64,000 bases of DNA, taken from positions 248,001 through 312,000 of the forward strand of contig NZ_VOBR01000001.1 in assembly GCF_007845675.1 (NCBI RefSeq), written 5' to 3'. Position numbers and translations under genes: made by a program. Numbering within the stretch: the first letter of the stretch is position 1; each line of letters opens with the position of its first letter. Below the pieces are notes generated by a model. It was not told the origin of the DNA. It was given only the letters and a program-made list of their open reading frames with translations, and did not search any database. The DNA is from Lentzea tibetensis (GTDB taxonomy: Bacteria; Actinomycetota; Actinomycetes; Mycobacteriales; Pseudonocardiaceae). Shown here piece by piece: positions 7,877-16,034 of this stretch.

Positions 7877-9799
7877 ATGTATCGGTCTGGGCCGGTTGAT
7901 CGACAGACAGGTGTGACCGTGCCGGAGCCGATCCCCGTACTGGCAGATCTGAGTGACCAGGAGAAGGAGGTCGTCGAAGCCGCGCGCCGCGGTGTCGAGG
8001 TGGTGTGCAGCGACCTGGACGTCGAGGAGCTCGCCACGAGCGATGATCCTGACCACGTCGTCCGAGCAGAGCTAATCCGCGAACTCCTGCTCGGCCGCCG
8101 GGGCGAACTCGATCCACGAGGTGTGCGGATCGCAGGCGCACACCTCACGGGCGAACTGGACCTGGCCCACGTGCGCGCCACAACCGGCCTCAGGCTTGTT
8201 CACTGCGCGGTTCCAGAGAAGATCTACGCGCGAGAAGCAGAGCTCCCGTTTCTCGATCTCACCATGAGCCTGATGACCACCTTGAGTGCATCCCGGCTGC
8301 ACATCATGGCCAACCTCATCCTCGTGGGCGTGCAGATCAAATGCGACCAGCAAGAGAGCGCAGTGCAGCTGCTGAGTGCCCGCATCGACGGTCAAATCAA
8401 CTTCACTGGCGCATTGATCACGAGCAGCCAAGGCCCCGCAGTAGCCGCAGACGCGCTGCACACGAACAACATGCTCTTCTTCAGGGACACGAAGATCACC
8501 AGCGATAACGAAGAAGGCGCTGTTTCACTGCGCGCTGCTCACATCGGCGGGCAAGTGGCCTTCCAGCGTGCCTCCATCACAAACAACCGGGGCCCCGCCA
8601 TCAACGCCGACTCCATACGCATGGAGGGCAACCTGCTCCTTTCCGACACGAAGATCGTCGGCAACGGTGTAAAAGGTGCCATCCGCCTGGTCGGATCGCA
8701 CATCGGCGGACAGGTGGACCTCGACGGGGCCAACCTCACCAACGACGACGGTCCCGCAGTCGACGCCGACTCGATGCACACAGACAGTCACCTGTTCGCC
8801 CGCGACATCAAGATCACTAGCAAGAGCCACAACGGAAGCTTTCTGCTCGCTGGTGCGCGCATCGAGGGCGTCGCGTCCTTGACCAATGCGAATATCGTCG
8901 ACTCACGCGGCCCAGCGATCCAAGCCCAGGCAGCTCGCTTCAACGACATACTGTTCGTCGATTCAGCCACGGTGTCCGGAGGCGGTGAGGGCGGCGTCGT
9001 GGACTTGAGCGGCACACGCATCGAGGGGCCGCTTGCATGTCAAGGACTCACGGCCACCACCGACCGCGGTCTGAAGATCGACCTCAGGGAAGCAGTGCTG
9101 AACCAGCAGGCCCACCTGGAAGCGACGCTTGTATGTGCCCGTCCGGACAGCCAAGGCCCTTGCCACCAATCAGGTCGCATCAGCCTCGACATGTTCACCT
9201 ACGCCAGTCTCGGGCGCATGACGTGGAAGCAGTGGCTGCACCTCATCCGCTTCCACACCAACGAGTACCGGCCCCAGCCCTACCAGCAGCTGGCCGCGGT
9301 CGAACGCGCCGCGGGCCACGACCACAACGCACGCCACATCCTGATCGCGCAACAACAGGACCTGCGCCGCCGCAACCCCGAAGCACTGGGCAACCGCCCC
9401 GCCCAGTGGATCCACGCCATCTGGGGAGTGCTCGGCGGCTACGGCTACCGAGCAGCCCGCCTCGGCCTGGCCCTGATCATCGCGCTGACGCTGTCCGGCA
9501 CACTCGGCTGGGTCGCGGGCCAGGTCGACACGCGCCCAGGCCACCTGGCCGCAGAACGCGTGACGACGCAGGCCGCGCCGGCGGGAACCCCGTGCAGCTT
9601 CATCGAGCTGGTGGGCCTCGGCATCGACCGAGGACTCCCACTAGGTACGACCGGCCTGCGCAGCAGATGCGACCTGGACACCGCGACCCGCTGGGGCCAG
9701 GGCTTCACGATCGCCATCTGGTGCATCCAGATCGCCGTGTGGGCACTGGCGACACTCGCGATCGCCAGCTACACCGGCCTGATCCGCAAACCCGCCTGA
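7877..9799 (+). CDS. membrane protein with four 53-residue repeats
   Basis: Protein of up to 640 residues. After about 150 residues it has four tandem 53-residue repeats (about 170-385) built on GPA(V/I)xAD, an LFxxD(T)KI segment and a closing (H/A)IGGQV or RIEG motif, which suggests a beta-solenoid related to pentapeptide repeats. The C-terminal third has two membrane helices (ARLGLALIIALTLSGTLGWV; IAIWCIQIAVWALATLAIAS) flanking a Cys-containing loop. Streptomycetes carry similar proteins, often mislabelled oxidoreductase; function is unknown. GC3 is visibly lower in the repeat part than in neighbours. The start is uncertain: GTG codons at 7913 and 7919 are alternatives. It shares its upstream region with the PTS operator. 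Confidence 0.72.
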   Translation: MYRSGPVDRQTGVTVPEPIPVLADLSDQEKEVVEAARRGVEVVCSDLDVEELATSDDPDHVVRAELIRELLLGRRGELDPRGVRIAGAHLTGELDLAHVRATTGLRLVHCAVPEKIYAREAELPFLDLTMSLMTTLSASRLHIMANLILVGVQIKCDQQESAVQLLSARIDGQINFTGALITSSQGPAVAADALHTNNMLFFRDTKITSDNEEGAVSLRAAHIGGQVAFQRASITNNRGPAINADSIRMEGNLLLSDTKIVGNGVKGAIRLVGSHIGGQVDLDGANLTNDDGPAVDADSMHTDSHLFARDIKITSKSHNGSFLLAGARIEGVASLTNANIVDSRGPAIQAQAARFNDILFVDSATVSGGGEGGVVDLSGTRIEGPLACQGLTATTDRGLKIDLREAVLNQQAHLEATLVCARPDSQGPCHQSGRISLDMFTYASLGRMTWKQWLHLIRFHTNEYRPQPYQQLAAVERAAGHDHNARHILIAQQQDLRRRNPEALGNRPAQWIHAIWGVLGGYGYRAARLGLALIIALTLSGTLGWVAGQVDTRPGHLAAERVTTQAAPAGTPCSFIELVGLGIDRGLPLGTTGLRSRCDLDTATRWGQGFTIAIWCIQIAVWALATLAIASYTGLIRKPA

Positions 9800-9894
9800 A
9801 TTCTTTCTGCGGTGATGTCGAATGGCGTCGAGCGCGTTCGTAGCCAGGGTGAGAGACCGGCAACGGGCCGGTCGCCACTCACCGGAGGCACACG

Positions 9895-10290
9895 ATGTCC
9901 GTCATCACCACCACACCCGCGAAGCCACTGGTCACCGGTGGCCTGACCGCCACGGCCATCGCCGCCGCGGCGACCGCGGCCGTCGCCGCCGCGGGTGAGC
10001 TCGCCGGAATCAGCCTCGTCGTCGGTGGCGCGCCGATCCCGGTGTCCGGGTTCGCCGTGCTGACCGCCATCTGCTCCGCGGTGGGCCTGGTGCTCGCACT
10101 GGTGCTGGCCCGCACGGCTCGCCGTCCGCGCACGGCGTTCGTCCGCACCACGGTCGTGCTCACCGCGTTGTCACTGGTTCCCGATGTGCTCGCGGACGCG
10201 TCCGCGGCCACGAAGGTGTTGCTGATGCTGACGCACGTGGTCGCCGCTGCGATCGTGATCCCGGCCATCGCCCGCCGCCTGTCCGCCTGA
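9895..10290 (+). CDS. four-helix membrane protein, DUF6069-like
   Basis: Protein of 131 residues with four hydrophobic helices, the first after a short polar tail (MSVITTTPAKPLVTGGLTAT) and the last in KVLLMLTHVVAAAIVIPAIA. The layout fits the DUF6069 family, which often accompanies SigJ-type sigma genes. GGAGG lies 7 nt before the ATG. It is 21 bp upstream of the YCII/sigma pair and probably shares its mRNA. Molecular function unknown. Confidence 0.72.
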   Translation: MSVITTTPAKPLVTGGLTATAIAAAATAAVAAAGELAGISLVVGGAPIPVSGFAVLTAICSAVGLVLALVLARTARRPRTAFVRTTVVLTALSLVPDVLADASAATKVLLMLTHVVAAAIVIPAIARRLSA

Positions 10291-10311
10291 CCTTCTCGGA
10301 GGAGTTTCGCC

Positions 10312-10671
10312 ATGAAGCAGTACCTGCTCGCCGTCCAGCTCGACGAAAGCGCGCCGCCGGAGTCCGAAGAGGAGGTGCAGGCGATGATGGCCCGGACCGG
10401 CAAGGTCACCGACGAGATGAAGGCCGCCGGTTCGTGGGTGTTCGTCGGCGGCCTGCAGCACTCGCACGCCTCCACGGTCGTCCGCCCCGCCAACGGCACG
10501 ACCACGATGACCGACGGCCCGTTCGCCGAGACGAAGGAACAGCTCGGCGGGTTCTGGGTGATCCAGGCCGACGACCTCGACCAGGCGCTGGCCTGGGCCA
10601 GCAAGTGCGCGCTGGCGTGCGGGCAGCCGATCGAGGTGCGCCCGTTCGACGACGGGTCGCGGCGGCGCTGA
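10312..10671 (+). CDS. YCII-related (DGPF) domain protein, second copy
   Basis: Protein of 119 residues starting MKQYLLAVQLDE, with the conserved core MTDGPFAETKEQLGGFWVIQ and the terminal PIEVRPF typical of the family. The stop overlaps the start of the downstream ECF sigma gene (TGATG), as in the other two modules here. Probably an accessory or effector-sensing partner of that sigma factor (inference). Confidence 0.9.
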   Translation: MKQYLLAVQLDESAPPESEEEVQAMMARTGKVTDEMKAAGSWVFVGGLQHSHASTVVRPANGTTTMTDGPFAETKEQLGGFWVIQADDLDQALAWASKCALACGQPIEVRPFDDGSRRR

Positions 10672-11876
10672 TGGATCTGGACAGCGTCTACCGGGCGGAG
10701 TACGGCCGGTGCGTGGCCACGCTGACCCGCCTCCTCGGTGACATCGGGCTCGCCGAGGAGGCCGTGCAGGACGCGTTCGCGGTCGCCGTCCAGAAGTGGG
10801 ACGAGGCACCTCCACCCAATCCCGGCGCGTGGATCGTGACCACCGCCCGAAACCGGGCGATCGACCGCCTGCGCCGGGAGTCCACCAGGGAGGCCCGGCA
10901 CGCGCAGGCCTTGCTGCTGCACCAACCCGACGAGCCGAAGGAGGTGGGACCGGTGCGCGACGACCAGCTCCGCATGATGTTCACCTGCTGCCACCCGGCG
11001 CTGTCGCCGCTCGCGCAGACCGCGCTCACCCTGCGCCTGCTCGGCGGGCTGGAGGTGCCGGAGATCGCGCGGGCCTACCTGGTGCCGGAAGCGACCGTCT
11101 CCCAGCGGATCGTCCGCGCGAAGAAGAAGATCCGCGACGCCGGCATCCCCTACCGGGTGCCCGCCGCCGCCGAGCTCCCCGACCGGCTGGCCTCGGTGCT
11201 CACCGTGCTCTACCTGGTCTTCAACGAGGGGTACACGTCGACGTCGGGGGAACTGCTGCGGACGGACCTGTGCCTGGAGGCGATCCGCCTGGCGAGGGCG
11301 CTGGCCGAGCTGATGCCCGACGAGCCGGAGGTGATCGGGCTGCTGGCGCTGCTCCTGCTCACCGAAGCCCGGCGGCCGGCGCGGGTGGGGCCTTCGGGTG
11401 AGCTGGTGGTGCTCGCGGAGCAGGACCGGTCGCGGTGGAACCGGGAGCTGATCGCAGAGGGGCACGAGCTGGTGCGCCGGTGCTTGCGGCGTGCCCAGCC
11501 GGGGCCTTACCAGCTGCAGGCCGCGATCAACGCCGTGCACACGGACGGGCCCGCGACCGACTGGGAGCAGGTGCTGGCGCTCTACGACCAGCTGCTGCAG
11601 CACACCCCGACCCCGATCGTGGTGCTCAACCGCGCGGTCGCCGTCGCCGAGGTGCACGGACCGGCGCTGGCGCTGGCCACCATCGAGGAGCTGGACCTGC
11701 CGGGCTACCACCTGCTGCCCGCCGCTCGCGCGGACCTGCTCACCCGGCTCGGCCGCACCGCCGATGCCGTCGCCGCCTACGACGAAGCGGTCGCCCTGGC
11801 CACCAACGACACCGAACGAACCTTCCTCGAGGCGCGACGAGCGCGCCTGAGCGCACGAGAGGAACCACGATCATGA
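10671..11876 (+). CDS. ECF RNA polymerase sigma factor, SigJ/DUF6596 type, intact
   Basis: Complete sigma factor of 401 residues: region 2 at about 5-75 (IGLAEEAVQDAFAVAVQKW), MMFTCCHPALSP, region 4 helix-turn-helix at about 125-165 (PEIARAYLVPEATVSQRIV), the NEGYTSTSG block, then a TPR-like C-terminal extension (LLALLLLTEARR, QAAINAVH, DTERTFLEARRARL). This extension distinguishes the group and may replace an anti-sigma factor. It is coupled to the upstream YCII gene by a TGATG overlap. Confidence 0.95.
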   Translation: MDLDSVYRAEYGRCVATLTRLLGDIGLAEEAVQDAFAVAVQKWDEAPPPNPGAWIVTTARNRAIDRLRRESTREARHAQALLLHQPDEPKEVGPVRDDQLRMMFTCCHPALSPLAQTALTLRLLGGLEVPEIARAYLVPEATVSQRIVRAKKKIRDAGIPYRVPAAAELPDRLASVLTVLYLVFNEGYTSTSGELLRTDLCLEAIRLARALAELMPDEPEVIGLLALLLLTEARRPARVGPSGELVVLAEQDRSRWNRELIAEGHELVRRCLRRAQPGPYQLQAAINAVHTDGPATDWEQVLALYDQLLQHTPTPIVVLNRAVAVAEVHGPALALATIEELDLPGYHLLPAARADLLTRLGRTADAVAAYDEAVALATNDTERTFLEARRARLSAREEPRS

Positions 11877-11965
11877 AGCTCACCACCGTGATCCGGACAC
11901 CCCATCGCAGGCCTGAAACCGCGGATCGCCCGTGCCGAGCACGGGCGATCCGCCGTCACACCTAG
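11873..11965 (+). pseudogene. 30-codon remnant of a gene following the sigma factor
   Basis: An ATG overlaps the sigma stop codon (ATGA) and opens MKLTTV, which is how dihydrofolate-reductase-like proteins that often follow YCII/sigma pairs begin. The frame then diverges (IRTPHRRPETADRPCRARAI) and runs through the terminator hairpin to a stop after 30 codons. I read it as the 5' scar of a deleted gene; it could instead be fortuitous. Confidence 0.35.
11921..11953. terminator. bidirectional hairpin terminator
   Basis: A perfect 15-bp stem (gcggatcgcccgtgc with gcacgggcgatccgc) closed by a three-base loop lies between the sigma operon and the convergent membrane-protein gene. Its symmetry and position suit termination from both sides. 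Confidence 0.85.
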
Positions 11966-12315
11966 ACAACAGCAGGCGAGTCCGACCGCACCGTCAGCAT
12001 CGCGACACCGACGACGGTGAGCACGAGCAGGGCTGTGACCAACGCCAGCACCCACGTGGGCGCGTCGAGGAAGTACACGGGCAGGTTCAGCAGTGCGGCG
12101 AGCACACGGGAGACGACGACGGTCGCCACGCCGAATCTCTTGCCGCGCCACGCCATGACGACGCCGACGAGGGTCAGCACGCCGAGCGCGGCCGCCGCGA
12201 CGACGATGCCGAGGGGAGGGCCGTCCTCGCCCGCGCCACCGATGGACACGACGTCGAACAGCCCGAGTAGTCCGCAGATGGTGAGGCCGGCGGTGAAGAC
12301 CGGGGTGCGCTTCAT
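11962..12315 (-). CDS. small four-helix membrane protein
   Basis: Protein of 117 residues beginning MKRTPVFTAGLTICGLLGLF, with four hydrophobic segments separated by short loops (GAGEDGPP, AWRGKRFG, FLDAPTW). GGAG 7-8 nt upstream supports this ATG over two upstream in-frame starts. No family recognised with confidence; nothing catalytic is visible. It converges on the sigma operon across a shared terminator. Confidence 0.65.
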   Translation of the reverse strand: MKRTPVFTAGLTICGLLGLFDVVSIGGAGEDGPPLGIVVAAAALGVLTLVGVVMAWRGKRFGVATVVVSRVLAALLNLPVYFLDAPTWVLALVTALLVLTVVGVAMLTVRSDSPAVV

Positions 12316-12450
12316 GATGTGCTCCATTCGTCCCAGTTGTCTCACGAGAGGACGTTAGGAGCAGCGCGAATACAGGCCATCCGGGAAAACGCGTAGCCGG
12401 GTACGCAAACGGCCCTGGCGCGCACCCCGCCTGTCGATCTAGGTTGGAAG

Positions 12451-12464
12451 ACCGACCGGTCGGT
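12451..12464. promoter_or_regulatory. TetR-type operator palindrome
   Basis: accgaccggtcggt is a perfect 14-bp palindrome of the kind bound by many TetR-family repressors. It lies 13 bp before the start codon of the SCO6745-like gene, where a bound repressor would block transcription. No TetR gene is adjacent; the only one in the window (44442-45200) has a different operator. Confidence 0.6.
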
Positions 12465-12477
12465 ATGCGGAGGTGCG

Positions 12478-13323
12478 ATGGTGAACGTGACCAGGGCGTT
12501 GTGGCGTTGTCTCGAGGCGGTGCACGGGATGATCTACTTCGCGCCGGAGGCGGAGAAGCGGTACGCCGAGGCCGGGCTCGACCGGGCCAGCGGGTACTTC
12601 GCGTCCCGCGCGGCCGCACTCGGGCCGGTGTCCGCCGAGATCGTCATCGCCACGTTCTACAACTTCAACCCGGAACGGGTGCGCGCGGCGATCCCGGCGG
12701 CGTGGGAGAAGGCGTCGCCGGAGCAGATGCTCGGCATGCGGCTCGACTCCGTCGACGACGCGCTGAACCGCGGGCTCGCCGACTTCATCGGCACCGATCA
12801 CATGAAGGAAGCCGCGGGGATCGCGCGCAAGGCGGCCGAGCGCGCCACCGAGATGCTGCACGGCAGGACGCTCTTCGCCGCGCACGCGACGCTCCCCTGG
12901 CCCACCGAGCCACACCTCGAGCTGTGGCACGCGCAGACGTTGCTGCGCGAGTTCCGCGGCGACGGGCACCTGGCCGCGCTGCTGATCGAAGGCGTCAGCG
13001 GACTCGAGGCGCTGGTGATCCACGCGGGCAGCGGTGAGGTGCCCGCCGAGTCGCTGCGCAAGACGCGCGGGTGGTCCACAGAGGACTGGGACGCGACCGT
13101 CGAGGACCTTCAGAAGCGCGGCCTGCTCAACGAAGACCGGACGCTCAGCGAGCAGGGACTCGGGCTGCGGCAGCGCATCGAGGACCACACCGACGCGATG
13201 GCGGCAGCCGCCTACGACACGCTCCGCGACGACGAGCGCGCCAGGCTCATCGAGCTGGGCACGCCGCTCACCATGTCGATCATGGCGGCGGGCATGATCC
13301 CCGGCGGCCGCAAGCTCAGCTAG
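12478..13323 (+). CDS. SCO6745-family protein
   Basis: Protein of 281 residues matching a conserved actinobacterial family typified by SCO6745: RALWRCLEAVHGMIYFAPEA near the N-terminus, ATFYNFNPERVRAAIPAAWE, LPWPTEPHLELWHAQTLLRE in the middle, and a C-terminal winged-helix-like part (RGWSTEDWDATVEDLQKRGL, LSEQGLGLRQRIEDHTD). Biochemical role is not established. The ATG is preceded by GGAGG. A TetR-type operator just upstream implies tight repression. The stop overlaps the convergent MpaB-like gene by 8 bp. Confidence 0.85.
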   Translation: MVNVTRALWRCLEAVHGMIYFAPEAEKRYAEAGLDRASGYFASRAAALGPVSAEIVIATFYNFNPERVRAAIPAAWEKASPEQMLGMRLDSVDDALNRGLADFIGTDHMKEAAGIARKAAERATEMLHGRTLFAAHATLPWPTEPHLELWHAQTLLREFRGDGHLAALLIEGVSGLEALVIHAGSGEVPAESLRKTRGWSTEDWDATVEDLQKRGLLNEDRTLSEQGLGLRQRIEDHTDAMAAAAYDTLRDDERARLIELGTPLTMSIMAAGMIPGGRKLS

Positions 13324-14149
13324 TGGTCACCCAGCGCAGCGCGCCGATCAGACCGTGGCCCGCGAGGCGGATCGTGGTCGCCTCGGACACCGGCAGGTAC
13401 GGCAGCCGCAACGGCCAGCGCGCCCACGCGGGCAGCATCGCGACGGCGGTCGCCGCGAGCACCGCGTAGGGCGCGCGGGCCAGCAGCGGCAGCGGCGGGA
13501 TCAGCAGGAACCGGGCGGCGGCACGGGCTTCCGGCGTGCCGCGCAGCTCCGGCCGGTACCCGGCGAGACGCGCCTGCAGCGACGCGACGTCCATCGGCGG
13601 ATCGACGACGCCCAGCGCGGACCCGATGCGCGCCATGTCGGTGACGTAGCCGTCGCACCCGGCGGCGTCCAGCGGGGCGGCGCCGTACCGCTGGTGGCAG
13701 CGCAGGAAGCTGTCGACCTCGACGGCGTGCACCCAGCCCAGCAGGTGCGGGTCGTCGGCGCGGTACGGGCGCCCTGAGTCGTCGACCCCGCGCACCCGCT
13801 CGTGGACGCGCCGCACGGCGTCGACGGCCCGTTGCGCGTCGTGTTCCGCGGCGTAGGTGGTCATGCCGATGAACGCGGCCGTGCGCTGCAACCGGCCCCA
13901 CGGGTGGACGCGGTAGTCGGAGTGCCGCGCCACCGCCGCCATGGCCAGCGGGTGCAGCGACTGCATCAGCAACGCGTTCAGCCCGCCGACGAACATGGCG
14001 GAGTCCGCGTGCACGTGCCGGATCGGCCGATCCGCGCCGAACCAGCGGGGACCGGGCGTGTCGTGGATCCGCCTCGCGGTGGCTTCGGCGTCGGGACCGG
14101 CCACCATCGCGACCAGACCCTCACCGAGGCGCTGTCGCAGGGAGCTCAC
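13316..14149 (-). CDS. oxygenase MpaB family (DUF2236) protein
   Basis: Protein of 277 residues of the MpaB/latex-clearing-protein-like haem family, with the typical HVHADSAMFVGGLNALLMQS, LHPLAMAAVARHSDYRVHPW and LGWVHAVEVDSFLRCHQRYG blocks; the histidines in these blocks are the candidate haem ligands. Members oxidise lipids or isoprenoids; the substrate here is unknown. The GTG start has TACCCT 6 nt upstream and no separate ribosome site, so the mRNA is probably leaderless. Confidence 0.88.
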   Translation of the reverse strand: MSSLRQRLGEGLVAMVAGPDAEATARRIHDTPGPRWFGADRPIRHVHADSAMFVGGLNALLMQSLHPLAMAAVARHSDYRVHPWGRLQRTAAFIGMTTYAAEHDAQRAVDAVRRVHERVRGVDDSGRPYRADDPHLLGWVHAVEVDSFLRCHQRYGAAPLDAAGCDGYVTDMARIGSALGVVDPPMDVASLQARLAGYRPELRGTPEARAAARFLLIPPLPLLARAPYAVLAATAVAMLPAWARWPLRLPYLPVSEATTIRLAGHGLIGALRWVTTS

Positions 14150-14155
14150 CTCCCC

Positions 14156-14161
14156 AGGGTA
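14156..14161 (-). promoter_or_regulatory. -10 element (TACCCT) for leaderless MpaB-like gene
   Basis: On the minus strand TACCCT is followed by exactly six bases and then the GTG start, the geometry repeated at other leaderless genes here. Confidence 0.5.
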
Positions 14162-14171
14162 AGTACGCCTG

Positions 14172-14236
14172 GCGCAGGTACGAAGCCCTCACTGCAGAGA
14201 ACTCACCACCTCACCGCTAGCGCAGGTACGAAGCCC
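14172..14236. repeat. 17-bp direct repeat at the SDR 3' end
   Basis: gcgcaggtacgaagccc occurs at 14172-14188 and 14220-14236. The second copy encodes the last codons of the SDR gene (ASYLR plus stop); the first lies in the gap to the MpaB-like gene. It looks like a short tandem duplication of the gene end, perhaps the scar of a recombination event. Confidence 0.8.
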
Positions 14237-14978
14237 CGTTCAGGTCGACGATCGAGCCACTCGCCCACTGCGCGCCCGGCGACGCGAGCCACGCGACGGC
14301 CGACGCGACCTCGGCAGGCGTGGCAACCCGGCCGAACGGGCTCTGCGCGCGAATGGCGTCACCTTCCGGACCGGCGAGCATCCCGGACGCCAGCTCGGTG
14401 TTGACGAACCCCGGCGCGACGCCGGCCACCGCGATCCCGTGCGGTGCGAGCGCGACCGCGATCGACTGGGTGAACGAGTGCACGGCCGCCTTGGACGCGC
14501 CGTACGCCGGTGCGTCCGGCTCACCCCGGTAGGCACCGCGCGAGCCGATGTTGATGATCCGCGCCCCGGCCGGACCATCCGCGCGGTTCAGCAGGTGGTC
14601 GGCGACGCACCACGTGACGTTCGCGGTGCCGTGCACGTTGACGTCGAGCATCCGCCGCCACGCGTCCTGCCAGTCCACGTAGGACGTCGAGCCGATCGGC
14701 TGGTGGAAGTACACCGCCGCGTTGTTCACCAGCACGTCGATGCCGCCGAGCGACGACACGGTCTCCCGCACGAACGCCGAGACCGCGTCGGGATCGGCGA
14801 TGTCACCCGTGACGACGACGTGTCCGTTGCCCGGCAACGACTCCACGACGGCGCGAGCCTGCTCCACACCGGTTCTGCAGTGGACGGCCACGGCGTGTCC
14901 CGCCTCCGCGAGAGCGAGTGCGATGGCCGCCCCGATGCCGCGGGATCCGCCGGTGATGAGTGCGCGTCGTCTGGTCAC
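14217..14978 (-). CDS. short-chain dehydrogenase/reductase (classical SDR)
   Basis: NAD(P)-dependent oxidoreductase of 253 residues. The Rossmann motif TGGSRGIGAA is at about 9-18, NNAAVYF at about 86-92, the catalytic serine in INIGSRGAYR and the YGASK tyrosine/lysine pair about 15 residues later; the end SGSIVDLNGASYLR is typical of FabG-like enzymes. Substrate cannot be inferred. It follows the lipoprotein gene by 4 bp and is probably co-transcribed with it. Confidence 0.9.
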   Translation of the reverse strand: MTRRRALITGGSRGIGAAIALALAEAGHAVAVHCRTGVEQARAVVESLPGNGHVVVTGDIADPDAVSAFVRETVSSLGGIDVLVNNAAVYFHQPIGSTSYVDWQDAWRRMLDVNVHGTANVTWCVADHLLNRADGPAGARIINIGSRGAYRGEPDAPAYGASKAAVHSFTQSIAVALAPHGIAVAGVAPGFVNTELASGMLAGPEGDAIRAQSPFGRVATPAEVASAVAWLASPGAQWASGSIVDLNGASYLR

Positions 14979-14982
14979 TCCC

Positions 14983-15714
14983 CTATTTCACACGACCGTA
15001 GACGGCGGCGAGCGCGCGAGTTAGATCGTTGCCGATCGTGGTGTGCAGATCCGGCGCGTCCTTCTCGCCCGCCGCGAAGTCGATCGAGATCCCGATCATG
15101 ACGCGGCCGGACCGGTAGGTGTGCCGGTCGTACGTCCCGCTCGCGTTCTGCGGGCCCTGGCCGAGGTCGGCCTTGAGCTGGTACCGCGTGTAGCCCTCGT
15201 AGCCGCCGACGCCGATGCCCTCGGCGGTCGTCGACTCCGTCACGACGGAGTACCGGGCGTCCTTCGCGTGCTGTTCGGAGTCGAGCTCACCGCGGCGGCA
15301 CTCGACGTACTCGGGCGTGTTGCGCAGCTGCGCCCACTTGATCGCGGCGGCCTCGTCGGGGAACACGGCGGAGGACGAGTAGACGAACCAGGTGCTGTTC
15401 GGCACCTTCAGCACCGGGCCGAGCTGCCGCGCACCGGCGGGCAGGTCGGCGAGCGGGCTCTTATCGCCGCAGCCGGTCACCGGCTCCGCCTCACGGGCGG
15501 GCGTGTAGACCTCCCAGGTGCCGCTGAGGTCGGCCTGCGTGATGGTCGTGGCGAGGGCCAGGTCGATGGTGGCCTGGTCGGCGCGCGGCAACGCGGGCGT
15601 GGTGGTCGTGGACGGCGGCGCGGCAGGTGGGGCGGGTGGGGCGGCGGCCGGGTTCGCACCGGCGCAGCCCGCGGCGAGCAGGATCAGAACGGCCGAAGCA
15701 GTCATCCAGCGCAT
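14983..15714 (-). CDS. secreted lipoprotein, unknown function
   Basis: Protein of 243 residues with a lipoprotein signal peptide ([20 protein letters not shown]; lipobox LAAGC, Cys17), a Pro/Thr-rich linker at about 20-42 and a globular domain containing two cysteines ([22 protein letters not shown]) that may pair. Similar sensor-type or PknH-like lipoproteins are common in actinomycetes, but I cannot name a family. GCGGAGG lies upstream of the ATG. Its 5' end overlaps the 3' end of the LuxR remnant. Confidence 0.75.
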   Translation of the reverse strand: MRWMTASAVLILLAAGCAGANPAAAPPAPPAAPPSTTTTPALPRADQATIDLALATTITQADLSGTWEVYTPAREAEPVTGCGDKSPLADLPAGARQLGPVLKVPNSTWFVYSSSAVFPDEAAAIKWAQLRNTPEYVECRRGELDSEQHAKDARYSVVTESTTAEGIGVGGYEGYTRYQLKADLGQGPQNASGTYDRHTYRSGRVMIGISIDFAAGEKDAPDLHTTIGNDLTRALAAVYGRVK

Positions 15715-15908
15715 CGCACACCTCCGCGTCGGGTAAGGGGTAATCGCCCGGACGGCGGAATTCGTAACACCTGCTGGAACGCGGCGACGAGCTCTCCCCT
15801 GCTGCGCACGCCGACCTTGCCGAACACGGACTTGAGGTGGTCCTGCACGGTGTGCGCGGAGATCACCAGCCTGGCCGCGATGTCCGAAGTGGAGCGTCCG
15901 GCTATCAC
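15702..15908 (-). pseudogene. truncated LuxR-type regulator, C-terminal HTH only
   Basis: Only the DNA-binding end of a LuxR protein remains: [20 protein letters not shown] then [20 protein letters not shown], missing the first helix and all sensory domains. Upstream of VIAG the reading stays open but is antisense to a different coding segment and does not resemble LuxR. GC3 bias is coding-like up to the residues VAAFQQVL. It meets an oppositely oriented remnant at about 15905. Confidence 0.6.
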
Positions 15909-16034
15909 CTCGTGCTGTCGAGCCTCGTGCTGTTCGCGGCCGATCGGATGGCGCTCAGCCGGCCCACGGGCGCCGGCGTCGGCGGTTCGATCGCCCAGCT
16001 CGTGCCCGCGCTCGTCGTCCTGCTCACCTGGTGA
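15903..16034 (+). pseudogene. C-terminal fragment of a membrane protein
   Basis: Plus-strand frame [20 protein letters not shown] followed by a hydrophobic [17 protein letters not shown] end and TGA. Nearly every codon ends in G or C, as in real genes here, and it has two membrane-like segments, but there is no start or N-terminus: upstream is the LuxR remnant in antisense. It looks like the 3' end of a gene once divergent from the luxR gene. Its last codons overlap the end of the convergent sigma gene. Confidence 0.5.
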
